The position numbers and the translations under genes were made by a program. This document shows positions 35,595 to 46,834 of a stretch of DNA of 64,000 bases, in pieces (position 1 is the stretch's first letter; every line of letters begins with the position of its first letter). The notes under the pieces were generated by a model. It saw nothing but the letters and a program-made list of their open reading frames with translations, was not told where the DNA came from and did no database searches. This stretch comes from Vicia villosa (Eukaryota > Streptophyta > Magnoliopsida > Fabales > Fabaceae): assembly GCF_029867415.1 (NCBI RefSeq), contig NC_081182.1:16738497-16802496 (forward strand). The letters run 5' to 3'.

Positions 35595-38500
35595 AGGTCG
35601 ATTCTCGGCCGAGCCATGGGACATCACTAGCAATTCCTTTCTTCCTCACATGTGTGCGTTGCTAGCCTGATTTTACTGATATCTCATTGAGTCGTTGAAC
35701 TTGATCAACTCATCGACTAAGTGCGAGACAGTAGAATTACGACAGAGCCGCCACGAGGACTCGTAAACCTTTGAGTGTTGTAAACCCAAGCAGTAAGAGT
35801 TGAATGGGTAATGGATTGTTGGAAAACGTAAGTGGATAATATTGGATTCGTCAAGCTTAAGGAGAGCGTTTGACGCGAAATAGTGATACTCGAACTGCCA
35901 AGTATGGATCGAGACAACTAGAACCCCCAAGATTTTGACTGAACGAAGTGAAGCTTTATATAAGTCTTGGCAATAGCAAGGGAAATCCAAATGGGATTGT
36001 GTATGAGCCTTATAAGTGGGATTCTCCGAAGGTGTTGAGCGGTGAATTAGTAGGATTCAGTACTGATGATGTTGTCGGTATTAAGTGCGACTGATGAGCT
36101 GATAGGACAGAATGGCCTCTGGAAATGCGGACAGAAGAGTTAGACCTTTCGAATTGCACTGTTACGGACAATAGTGGATATATGAAGTATTAGATCCTGA
36201 TTCAACTTGAAGTACCCTAAGCGAGAGTAGTTTCCTAGTGAAGGTTGGTGGAATGTACGAGTGTGGTAACTTACGATGGGGCGAGGTTTGAATGCTCGGT
36301 CGATAGAAGAGAATATGTATTTCTATTCTTATCATTTTATATTTAAGTTCTAGAACTACGCTAGATGGAATATGAAATGATGTAGAAGCGTGAAATGCAG
36401 TAACCTAAGTTCTTGTTAGTTGTTGTTCGTCTGACCCTGAGTGAAGCCATAGAACTACGCTTGGCGTTGGGCGTTCAGGCGAGTAAGAACTAAGATCTAT
36501 CTGGAACTTCAGTAGGATGATCGCAGTTGTGTTGGTTGCTAGGAACTATATTATTCCCATTCGAACTGGATTATCCTTATTATCTTTCATGCATGCGTGA
36601 GACAAGTGAGTGCATGCATAGCATAATAATCCAAGTTGGGATCTTAACTATTTGTGTTTGGCTTATTGCCTTCTGAGTAAGTAAACCTTGAGGTGCAGCA
36701 CCCTCAGGATTTAGCATCCTGAGGAGTGTGTTTTAAAGGACTTGAGGAACGATGAGCCTATTGGAAGCCTATTCAGACATTTGTCGGTTGCGACTATAGG
36801 ATACGCGTGAGGATCATTATACGCCACTGAGGTAGGTTACTTGGATACATGGTCTCGGAGTTAGACCACCATGTTAGTACTACCAGATGGGTATAATGCC
36901 ACAGTATCGCTGTCGTGCCCAAGATGCATTAGTCATCCTTTTCCGACAAGTGTGGGGGCAAAGATGACTTGGAGCTCAAGGTAGAATTCTGATTTGGAAC
37001 TCGTGAGACACATATTCAGAATCTCATAAGGCATGTGGGATAAGGATCCATACGTCGCGCTCGATAGTAGGGGACTAACTAGACAGGCGATGGTGAGATG
37101 GATAAAGATCCAATACTATACTTATGGAGACTCTGAGTGATCGTGATCGCGTGAGTTAGTATCAGATTGTACCTTGGGGACGTTCTTGTTTTGTGAAGTG
37201 TTAAGTTGGCAATTTTGCACGAGTGTCTAGAGTGGGACTCATGTGCGATCACGATATCCTGATCAGCATGGTGAGTGGCTATCATGTACCATTGGCGACC
37301 GGTGATGGAATATGCGAATTGTATCTTGGACTAGTATGATGTGTGACGTATCTGGTAGAGTGTCTGTAGATACTCTGAGTGAAGAAATGACAATGTTGGT
37401 AAAGCATACACATTTTGGTTTGAGAACTGCTAAGGAGTCTATAAGAGAGATGTTCGAAATACAAAGTGCAATTTCTTGCATTGTGGCTACACTCCGACCG
37501 TTGGAAGCACTGCAATGAAGGATGCGGCCGCCGCGGAAGTCAGTTTAGTATCCGATTCAGAAGTGATAAAGGCATTAGATGAATGTATGAATGAAGAGTG
37601 TCCGTGAGAAGGTTGTTGTATCAGTTAATTAATTTGACTCATCAGAGGTGTTATCACACCAAGAGAACGAAGTTGTATAGTTGGGAAGAAGCAATGTGAA
37701 ACTGTTAGGGATGTCGTGAGTTGCAATACGTTATGAAGGGTTCGTTGTATTAGTTAAGTAACAAGACTTGTTGGACGGGAAGACATAATATTTATGCATT
37801 GTGGGAATCGATGGCGGTAGACGAATTTCTAAGTCAGTGAGTGTTTGGCTTTCAATGTTATGGAACCAAAACGTGGAACCAACTTGCGTACAGTGGACCT
37901 GGTCCGGATTGAGGGAATAATTAGTGACCTGATTTTGGAAATTTCTCATACTCGAGATGTAATCCTTGTTGAGGGTGTCTAAGGTTCTAACACGTATCTT
38001 GGTGGCACGAAATTCCGAGAAGGAACCTTTGTTATTTAAGGATTGGGTAAGCTTGGTAAAGTAATGGAAACTAAGTGAATTATGGATATAACGTGACTCA
38101 TAGGATTTCAGGGTGTGTGACTTGTTGGAATCAGAGTAGCGCAACAGATCAAGGAAGAATCAGATAAGTCTGAGGGGGGGAATGAACGGACTATTCATAG
38201 GATCTCATGTTGGGATGGAATATTTTCCTGAGGGAAATTGTCGAAGCAATGGTTTGTTCATTCCAGTCTCTCGAGGATCCACCATAAACTCATGAGGTAT
38301 TGTCATTAGGTCGGCTTGGGAATATACTTTGGGGATGGCATATGGTCCAATGTTAGTAGATCGTCAGTTGAGCTTGTAAGCAACAAGGGTTCGATATAGT
38401 ATCGTGACCGTCGGAATACTGAAGGCTAGTGAGGACATTCAGCGGCCACAAGTTCTTTGTGGTTAAGCCTTGTGCACTATGATCGTGCAGGAAGACTTGG

Positions 38501-39236
38501 ACAATGGTTACAGGTCAGCTGTGGAATTTCACCTCTCATCAGTAGAATCTTGTGTGAAGTTGTCGGATGTCAAGGCTATAGTTGCAAGATGATTTCCCCT
38601 TCGTGGTTTACGGTGACAGTTGTTATGTCTAAACTGGAGTAAGGGTTAAAGTAAGAAGAATCAATTGTATAAAGTAAAGGTAAACTTGAGACAAACATCC
38701 TAACATTTTGGAAACCAGAAGTTAGAACCAAGATATTTGGCTAACGCCTAATGTCATTGTATGGACTTTGGTAGAGAATAATTTGAAGCGTCATCATAGA
38801 ACAGAATATTATGACAAGAATGCTTGGATGGGAAGTAATTCAAGGAGCCTGAGTGAATCAATAAGTGTGTTGGACAAGGGTGAACACAATAGAGTTTGAA
38901 CAGCAAATATCCAAGTGAGTGGATTACTAGGGTTTCTGAAGTTCTGGGGATTCAGTGCAGAGCCGTGAAGGTCAAGGACCCTGGAAGGATCTTTCCCCAG
39001 ATATGTCAAGACGAAGTATCTGGATAGACGTGTTGCTTGAGAGTCAAGGCTCTAACCATGCATAGTGGGACGCAGGTGTTTTGGCAGATTATGTTTCTTC
39101 ATATGGAATGACCCTCAGACAGATTAGTGAGATTATCTGAAGAGAAATGTAAGGAACATTTCATCCCCTCGTTGGTATAGATTTGGACACGTTGTTTCCG
39201 TGGTGATCAGAAAGAATTCGAGGACGAATTCAATTT
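35595..39236 (+). other. RT1 internal region, no intact gene
   Basis: About 3.6 kb between primer site and polypurine tract. No frame longer than about 140 codons and no recognisable gag or pol motif was found in either strand. A small perfect hairpin, CCTCAGGAT / ATCCTGAGG, lies at 36702-36724. The region is either a heavily mutated or a non-autonomous (LARD-like) interior. Confidence 0.6.
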
Positions 39237-39249
39237 AAGGGGGGGAGAA
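39237..39249 (+). other. RT1 polypurine tract
   Basis: AAGGGGGGGAGAA sits immediately before the 3' LTR start TGTAATACC. Confidence 0.85.
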
Positions 39250-41844
39250 TGTAATACCCCGTATTGGTCTAAGCATGATTATACATAAATTGTGAAGTGC
39301 TAAGGAGAAACTATGAGTTAAGAGAAGTGAGTGGATTAGTTAGAACCTAACCAAATGGCATAGTGGTAAATCTCATTTAGTTGAAGGGCATTTTGGTCAT
39401 TAGTCTTCAATTGCATGTGGGCCTAAGGCCATGTTTGGTGGAATGTATTACAAATCACACTTTATGAGTGGATTTGAGAGAAAGAAAGAAAGAGAAACTT
39501 TTATTCATCATCATCTTCCCCATTTTCGTATTCCATGGTGCAGCTCCACTAAATCAGGTATAACTCTCAACTCGTAACTCCGATCGTAACGATTCTGATC
39601 CCATTGGAAAGCTAACGAATTTCTCTTCGATTTGCACCTATGGTTCACGTTCATAGCTTCTGTATTGGAGGAGAAAACTGACCTTGAAGTTGTGTCAGTT
39701 ATGCTGAATGTGTGTTATGGAGAGCTACGAATTTCTTGCTAATGGAGATGGAAGTTTGAGTAAGATAAGAGTTCAAAGGCTGCATTAACACCATCTAAAC
39801 CTCTATTAATCCAAGGTGAGTCTCTAGTTAGAGACTTGGGGTTTTGTGGGGAAATTGGAATTTGGGGAAAATTGGGGATTTGTGTGATAAAAAAAATCAT
39901 TGCATGTTTGTTTAATGAATAAAGTATGTGTTATTTGATGTGATTATATGTCGTAGAATGATGATACATGATGGAGCTCGAATTCGGATCATTAGGGAAC
40001 CTTAGAAATGTTTTAGGATGTTTTGGAACTGGTTTTATGCAGGAAAATACGTTTTTTTGACTTTGCTTCAGTAGCAAATCGATTTGCATGGGTTGTAAAT
40101 CGATTTTCCTTCCTGAAAATGTCATTTTTGGGCTCTGCTACAGGTGTAAATCGATTGCAGTAAGATGCAAATCGATTGCTTACTGACAGGAAAACAACTT
40201 TTATTGTTTTGATCATAACTTGAGTTTCGTAACTTGAAATGAAGCCCGGTCGGAAGCGTTGGAAAGGTCTTTTAATGATCTTTATGAATATGCTTAGATA
40301 TAAAGCTTTTAGTTGATTTAAAATTTATGGAAAATGGATGTTTAGTTACATGATATCGGATTAACATTTATAGAATAAAGAATGGTATGTTTAATTCCCC
40401 AGAGTGCAGTTCCGTTCCATGTCGGGAACCGGAAGCCTCTTTGTTATGAGACTAATGTGTGTCCATGTACGTTCTAAATAATTATATGGTTTGATTATGT
40501 TTAATATATTCCATGATCGAAACATATTTAACTCACATGTGACGAGTATGTACAAATGACATGATATTTATACGATGGATTTTGTCTAATATTATGTGCA
40601 TATAATACAATGTAAATTGTTTTCCCGTCGTTCCGGTTGGACGTTCAGATGCTTGATTTTTGTGAACTTGCCTTGGTTGAATATGCGTGAATCGAAGTAT
40701 AACCGTACTACTAGGATAGTAAATCCTGTTTACCCACTATGTGGATGCCCATTGGTAGCCCATGTGGCGTTTGTGTTATGTATTATATACCATGGATGAT
40801 TTGGCTTTATGCCTGTTGTATATACGTGTCTATATCCGTATATTTTGCGTTACCTGAGCTACTATTGCGGTGGAAGCAAGTGAGGGTCTTTAATGGCGTT
40901 TCCCACTTGGTAACTCACCTGCGTGATTAGTATGGTAAGTGGGTGATGCCACGTAGGCAATCACTGAATTACTTGCCTCTAGTAACGTCAATTAGACAGT
41001 GTTACTAGGCTTTCTCCCGGTGGGCTTGTACGTCGAAGAGAATGTATTGCACCTGTTTACTCACCTGCGTACAGAGGATGAATACCATTGCAGTGGAAGC
41101 AAGACCGGGGTCTTTAATGGCGTTTCCCACTTGGTAACTCACTGGCGTGCTTGGTGATGAGGTTGTAAATGCCACGTAGGTAATGGTACAACTTAACTCA
41201 TCTCGGGTGGAATTCCATATAGGAATGACCCGAATTCATCGTGCGGTGTGCTTGTGTAAGTCTTTCGACATATATGTACTTGGATACTCACCGAGGGTAC
41301 GTGGCAGAGGTAGCCTAGTCAGATGGGTATAACTCCTTGATTCCTCACATAAGGATGTGAGTTTGCATATTGTGAATTATTGTTTTATTGAACGCCTCAT
41401 TGGATAGTTAAGGGACTTCCAATTGTGATTATACCCTTGTTTGTATTTGCACCTAAACGTGAGGCATAACCCCGGATTCTAGGTGAATCTTTTTATGATG
41501 CATGTACCTTGTAGAACCGAGCAAACCCTTAAGATAGGGAGGCTCACTGAGATTTAGTAATCTCACCCCAATCAACTTATATTTTTTTCAGGTGCAGTTT
41601 AGTAGCTTTTGATAGATAGCCGGTTCGGATTGATGGCTTAAAGTGGTGTCGGCTCGAAGACCTCGTTGATTTTGACATTCCGCTGTGCAAGATCCATTGA
41701 AGACTCATGTATTGTGCTACTTAGTAGAATTTCGTGTTGTATTTTATATGGATCAAATATTATACCTTGACTTGTGTATGTACTCAATATCAATTTTAAC
41801 GTTTCATGCATAATATACTAGTCAGTTATGTATGAGGTGTTACA
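39250..41844 (+). repeat. RT1 3' LTR
   Basis: 2595 bp, uninterrupted; it begins TGTAATACCCCG and ends GAGGTGTTACA. It keeps the four AAATCGATT motifs (40076-40178). Confidence 0.9.
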
Positions 41845-42448
41845 CTACATAGGCCTAGGTCAGGCCAGGCCTTTTAGATAAATAGAAAAGGCCTAGGCTT
41901 TTTTATAAGTCTATTTAGCTAAAAAGGCTAGGTCACAGGCCACATAAAAAGTCTTTTAAGCCCAAGAGGCCGACCTATTTAAATACATATGAATAATTTT
42001 ATTATTATTATATTATATTTTTTACTTTGAATTAAAAATATAAAAATAAATTTTAGTTATCTTGAAGAAATTATGAAAATAAGATGAAAAGAATCTTATG
42101 AACAATGTCATAAGTTGTTTCGATAAGTTCTCTCAAACAAATAATATCACAAAATTTATGCTACTAGGTAAACTCAGATAAACTAATGCAGATAAACATT
42201 TAATCTCATTGATCTTTTAATTTGTTAGTCTATATAAAGACGAGTTGAATGACTTATTTATAAACGTTCAAATGAAATAGGCTTTTAAGTAGGCTAATAG
42301 GCCAATCAGGCCTTCAAAAAAGCCAGGCCAAAAAAATAAGCCTATGATAGGCTACAGGCCAGGCTTAGGGTTTGAATATTATAGCAGGTCAGACTCAGGC
42401 TTGGCAAAGTCTAGCTCGGCCCAGCCTATTCCCACCCCTAATGAAGAG

Positions 42449-42888
42449 TTAAAGAGATGAAAAAACCAAAAAGTGATGGTTGGTTATGGAATATAAAAGA
42501 GATTATTATAGATAATAATATTTTCCACCAAAATATACAATTAAAATTAAAGTAATATTAAATGTAGAATAAAAGTTAAAATATAGGACTATTAATATTT
42601 TTCTAGAGTTATATTTTTTTTTTGTATTTTAATATGTTGTATTTATTATAATAATAATCTTTTATAATAAAATATAGGGTTAAATATGTTAGGGGTCTCT
42701 ATAAATATTGCAACTTTCAATTTTAATCCCTACAAAATTTTTCTTCAAACAATGGTCCTCATAATATTTTCCGTCTCTGTTTTTGGTCCCTACCGTTAAA
42801 TTCCACTAACGGAGGCTTACATGGCATGCCAGGTGTCATGCCACGTCAGTTCAGGTGAACTCTAAAGAAAAAGTGACATATTGCGGGG
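42449..42888. other. AT-rich DNA followed by a legume repeat terminus-like block
   Basis: Positions 42449-42670 are plain AT-rich sequence. At about 42674-42850 a block starts GGGTTAAATATGTTAGGGG and continues with repeated 'TCCCTACAAAATT / TGGTCCTCAT / TGGTCCCTACC' elements. It looks like the end of a DNA transposon with long termini that I know from legume sequences; the family is not certain and a matching right end was not found. Confidence 0.35.
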
Positions 42889-44266
42889 GTTTTAAACCCC
42901 CTTAAAATATCTTAAAAACACAATAACATATAAAGAACAGTAAAAAGAACCATAATTTTTTTTTAATCTTCTTATTTTGAAAATTTGATCTAAATACAAA
43001 TGTGATATATAGTACTCAAATATTCGTTTCACCTTTTACTCCGATAAGATAAATTTTATCTTTCTCCATTCATTATCCTTCCAAATAATTTACAAAATCA
43101 TCTATTAATAGTCTATTTCCTTTTTATATAAGAAATGTCTTCTTCACTTTATTTTCTAAATCAAAATAACAAATGTAAGAAAGTAAATACAATTAATAGA
43201 TGACTGGATTTAGTCACTACACCAGCACGCTTTAGTCAAACCAACACTCACATGGTAACAATAAATATGAAAGCCAAATTTTTGAATTTAAAAAAAAATG
43301 CGCGCAGGTTCTTCTTCTACCTCGCACAGCTAGTTCAGCCATCACCATGGATATGGCTTTTGTGCATAAAAAATGGAATGTGGATATAGGATTTTACTCA
43401 ATTTTTGACAAGGAATCCAACCATATTGTTTAATTTTATTGAATCATTAAGAACATCATAAAATCAACGAAAGACCTGAAGAACCCTAAAAAATGAAATC
43501 AACAATTCAAAGCATACATGAACAATCAATGTCCAGAACCTTAGGGCTTACATTCCTTATGTTAAAGCGGATATGAATGGCTCAAGACGGAATCAAAACA
43601 ATGCCCGGAAGGGTGAGTTCAAAGTATGAGTAAATGTACCTTGCCGGAGTGAATCGATACCTTGTTCTGAGTACTTTCAGTAGTGAAAAACGATTCCCTT
43701 AGCTTCCTTACACCTAGAGAAATGTAATGGTATGCTTAGCTTGCTCTGAAATTCCTTGAAACTCCTTACCCAAATCAAACTGCAAGTGATAAGAAGTGAG
43801 GTCAGGTAGAGTGATTTGCTTGTTACAGATGTGTGTTAATGCATACAATAGGTCCTAAACGATTTAGGAAATTACAAAATCCATGAGAGATGCAAGACCC
43901 GAATACAAACCAAAGACAAAGATTGGGATGACATCAAATTCCTATTCTTGATTGTAATTTTTTGTTATTGTCTCGCTCTTTTTTCCTCACTTGTGTATGC
44001 GTGAATTGGTTTGATTTAAGGATTAAGGTTATGTTGGTTTCTCAGACTCATAATATTTCTATTGATTTTCTGCAGAGAAGGATTGGGATGATAAATCTTA
44101 AATGTAATTTAATTATTGAGTATCTCTTCCATAACTGGACATTAGTTTTTGCATATCTTAACATAAATAAAAATGTTTGCTAATATAGGAAGAGATAATT
44201 AGGATATGTCGTAGCATGGAAATGTTGTTATTGTGGTTTTTTACGTTATTTAGAGGGGGTTTAAAA
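42889..44266. mobile_element. Possible DNA element bounded by an inverted-repeat pair
   Basis: The left arm TTTTAAACCCCCTTAAAATA (from 42890) continues to ACACAATAACA at about 42927. Its reverse complement, with some mismatches, is at 44225-44266 (TTATTGTGGTTTTTTACG, then GGGGGTTTAAAA). The arms are about 40 bp and the interval about 1.4 kb, noncoding. I could not find a target duplication. It may be the remains of a Mutator-like or other TIR element together with the 42674 block. Confidence 0.35.
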
Positions 44267-44279
44267 GGGTGCAGTTACC

Positions 44280-44303
44280 GTGCATAGATAAAAATCTATG
44301 CAC
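44280..44303. repeat. Perfect hairpin GTGCATAGAT-AAAA-ATCTATGCAC
   Basis: A 10-bp stem with a 4-base loop; a third, partial copy (CGTGCATAGATTA) follows at 44304-44316. Confidence 0.75.
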
Positions 44304-44429
44304 CGTGCATAGATTATTATGGACCCTTGAATCATTAGATCAAATTCTAAACATCAATTGTTATTACTCAATATTCAATACTCACCACTCAAAACTCAAT
44401 ACTTGAAAATGAAGGTTCACTTCTTGTAA

Positions 44430-45912
44430 ACCCTAACAATGGTAAGTATCAGTTTAGGGCTTAGAGCTTCCATGTATTGCGTCAAACCTACCCTAAAACA
44501 TGTTATGAACTCAATGAAATCATTAGTTTAGGTCAACATACGATGGAACATGGAAAACGAAAATTAAATGCTTATGAACATGAAGAAGGAGAAGCATACA
44601 TTTTAGGGTGTTTTAATCACACCTCATGATCCATACCTATCCTTTGACACCTTAGGAGGAGAATAGAATGCTTGGAATGGATTGAAAGTAGCCTGAACTT
44701 GTAACACAAATTTCAAACTTTCTTTGAACTTTTTGCACTCTTGAACCCTAGCCTCCTTGTGCCATATTTTTTTCCGCCCTATGCTGAGTTTGTTGTGCTT
44801 ATATATGGGAGAATTAGGGTTAATAGTTTAGAAAAGAATCACTTGATTTGGATGGATAAATTTGATTAAAAAAATATCAACAAAATATTTCTATTTGGTT
44901 TTATTCTTTCAATATCTTCCCATGATTCCTTGGCTCCCATTATTGATATTGAATTGATTAAATATTTGGTGAGTGATTTAATAAAATTTATTTCATTAAC
45001 ATTTGATTTGATTTGATTTAATTTGAATTTAACTAAATAAAATCAAATGTAAATAAAATAAAAATCATGAAATAAAATTTATATGGCCAATGGACTCCTT
45101 TTGGGCTTAATATCACTAGGGAAGTTTAAACATTGAGGCCCATTGGAAGAAAAATCAAGATTACTCAATGTTGGCTTCATGCACTTTTCTCCAAAATTGC
45201 TCAACTTCGACCTTGCGTATCTCTCTCAATTTTAACCCTATGAAGGTGTTCTTGATCATTTTAGAAAGATTAGAGTGTCCTCTAAATGACCCTTTTTGTT
45301 TCATCTCAATTGAGTCTACCATGTTCATGTAATATTCTGGCTGATATATCTTAAATGGTGCATTTCTTTAACTTGGGCCAAACATCAAAGTTATATAGAA
45401 TTGAATTTCCTTGAGAATGAGCTTTGGTTGGGGAATTTTTGATGAAGTATGAGAGACTTATGGCCAGTCAAAGTTCTGTTGACTTTCTCATACAAAACCT
45501 TAATTTAGAAACCATGAGTTTTGTGGATTTATGATCTTTCCTTGATGAATCATGATCAACCCTTGATCAAATGATGAATGTTACTTCAAAATATTGATGT
45601 TGACAAAAAATCAGGAGTTTTGACTGTATGTTGACCATAGTTGACTTTTAGGTCAAATTAGTCGATTGTTGACCATCTGAGCAGTTGATTGATTAAACTT
45701 GTGAATCAGAGCTTGAAACTTTGCATGAAGATATTTTGAGGCATATGAGAGGCCATGAGGTCCACTTGAGGTGTCAGGACCTGATTTTACTTTGAGAGAA
45801 ACCAAAACCCTAGTTGTGAGTTGATTGCTTAGGAGAGAGATAGTTAAGCTTATTTCTCAGTGCTTGAGCCAAAATATTTTAAAATGTGATGGGAAAATTT
45901 TGGGGTATGACA
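44430..45912 (-). repeat. Decayed Ogre-type LTR (fragment or solo LTR)
   Basis: The right end, ATTTTGGGGTATGACA at 45897-45912, and the preceding 800 bp align by eye with the last 900 bp of the RT2 LTR. Shared phrases include TTAGAGTGTCCTCTAAA, GACTTTTAGGTCAA and AAACCCTAGTT. Similarity fades to the left and no left end or target duplication is recognisable. It is much older than RT2 and RT3. Confidence 0.55.
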
Positions 45913-46286
45913 CCTGGTATGAAGGCAGTCTGGTTCCTGCTAATTATGGGTTGTTCATCACGATTTTGAAATTGGGATTTTCTGGTCGCATTAAATTCTT
46001 TTTCTGGTTTGGTTATTATTTCATCATTCTTATGTGTATTTTCATTTCACTCTTCTGTCTAATCAAATGGATAGCATCGAATTGAATTTTGTGATTGTGA
46101 AAATATCAAATTCACCATATACATAACATCATAGCTTTCAATTCAGTTCTGTCACACAGAAAACATCAAATGATAGATTTCCAAAATTGTGTTTGTATCT
46201 CATTCATTCATTCATATACAAAATTTTCACCCATTTTCCCATTCAAAGGGAAAACGAAAATATTTACAACATGTCTGCCTATATTC
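45913..46286. other. Spacer between the old LTR and SAUR A
   Basis: I see no gene. A 60-codon open stretch at 45906-46085 continues from the LTR remnant and has no recognisable similarity. Confidence 0.4.
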
Positions 46287-46320
46287 TACAAAATCTCAAT
46301 ACTAATCTATGTTAGTCTCT
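46287..46320 (-). promoter_or_regulatory. DST-like mRNA instability element, SAUR A
   Basis: The minus strand downstream of the stop reads AGAGACTAACATAGATTAG and later GTA, matching the DST pattern GGA-ATAGATT-GTA of soybean SAUR 3' UTRs, except that the first box reads AGA. Confidence 0.6.
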
Positions 46321-46333
46321 TTCAGTTACAGAT

Positions 46334-46609
46334 TTATAGACCATTCAAGCAACAAGTAACATTCAAGAAAACGTCTTCCGTGCATGGAATTGTGAGACCG
46401 CCCATTCGATGATCATATCCAAATTCTTCCTCTGCTTCACTCAACAAGTTTTGATATGAAGGTTTGTTCAAGTATGACGTGGGAATCACAAACCGCTTAT
46501 TCTCCTCTCCTACGTACACCGCAAGATAGCCCTTTGCCACTTTTGATGATGTTTGCCCATTGCTACTTAATGAACCACGTCTTATAGCTGCAGGTAAACG
46601 GAAACCCAT
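46334..46609 (-). CDS. SAUR: SAUR A: small auxin up RNA family protein
   Basis: A 91-residue, single-exon SAUR protein. Proteins of the SAUR19/X10A group bind and inhibit PP2C-D phosphatases at the plasma membrane, which keeps the proton pump active and promotes cell expansion; this is family knowledge. Visible in the sequence: the conserved N-terminus [11 protein letters not shown], a variable serine-rich linker, then the SAUR core [38 protein letters not shown] and [12 protein letters not shown]. The ATG at 46609 is chosen because all six copies start with MGFRLP there; an upstream in-frame ATG at 46636 is not conserved. Compared with the others the linker is two residues shorter, and DHRMGG replaces DHPMGG. 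Promoter class P1. It is the most diverged member of the array. Confidence 0.93.
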   Translation of the reverse strand: MGFRLPAAIRRGSLSSNGQTSSKVAKGYLAVYVGEENKRFVIPTSYLNKPSYQNLLSEAEEEFGYDHRMGGLTIPCTEDVFLNVTCCLNGL

Positions 46610-46731
46610 TTCAAATGTTTTTTTTAACAACAACAAATCTCAAAATTTAAGGGAAAAAAAAAGTATCTATCTTTTGTTGATGCCTGAGTAAGCGAGTGAT
46701 TTGTGATGGGTGTAAAGCAAAGTAGTGTGTT

Positions 46732-46834
46732 TTTATAGTCTTCATTCAAGAGTTTCTTCAAATCCACTTTGTTGAGAAATTAATTATTGTTAAAGAATGG
46801 GGTCCATGAGATGAGAGATCCACATGGTGTTGTC
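46732..46834 (-). promoter_or_regulatory. SAUR A promoter (class P1): TATA box and upstream block
   Basis: TATA box CTATAAAAACAC (46727-46738) lies about 120 bp before the ATG. The conserved block CACCATGTGGATCTCTCATC (46808-46830), followed by TCATGGACCCCATTC, is shared by all copies and resembles the GGTCCCAT and CACATG elements described for soybean SAUR promoters. Confidence 0.65.

Larger units (their letters stand above)
1929..41844 (+). mobile_element. RT1: Ty3/gypsy-like LTR retrotransposon inserted in the hAT MITE
   Basis: The element is bounded by LTRs of 2594-2595 bp that begin TGTAATACCCCG and end GTGTTACA, with a 5-bp target duplication CTACA at 1924-1928 and 41845-41849. A primer binding site TGGTATCAGAGC (initiator tRNA-Met type) follows the left LTR, and a polypurine tract AAGGGGGGGAGAA precedes the right LTR, so the sense strand is plus. 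The internal part is only about 3.7 kb and lacks a long reading frame. The long LTR, the primer site and the context of the polypurine tract (GAGGACGAATTCAA before it) resemble Tekay/Del-type elements, but with no recognisable pol the lineage is tentative. The 5' LTR is split by RT2. Confidence 0.8.
1876..42440. mobile_element. hAT-type MITE, split by a 40-kb nest of retrotransposons
   Basis: The left end (1876-1928) starts TAGGGGTGGGAATAGGC and the right end (41850-42440) finishes with its reverse complement, giving terminal inverted repeats of about 17 bp. The flanks are a perfect 8-bp target-site duplication ATGAAGAG at 1868-1875 and 42441-42448, the length typical of the hAT superfamily. 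Without the insertion the element is about 644 bp. It is rich in GGCC/AGGCC motifs (ggccaggcc, ggcctagg) and has no coding sequence, so it must have moved with a transposase from elsewhere. This is the outermost and therefore oldest layer of the nest. Confidence 0.8.

Noticed and set aside
37731..38144. 137-codon minus-strand frame in the RT1 interior
   Set aside because: Opposite to the RT1 sense strand, unusual composition and no motif; likely chance.
45825..46085. 86-codon plus-strand frame next to the old LTR
   Set aside because: It starts inside the LTR remnant and reads into spacer; hydrophobic content is not enough to support a gene.
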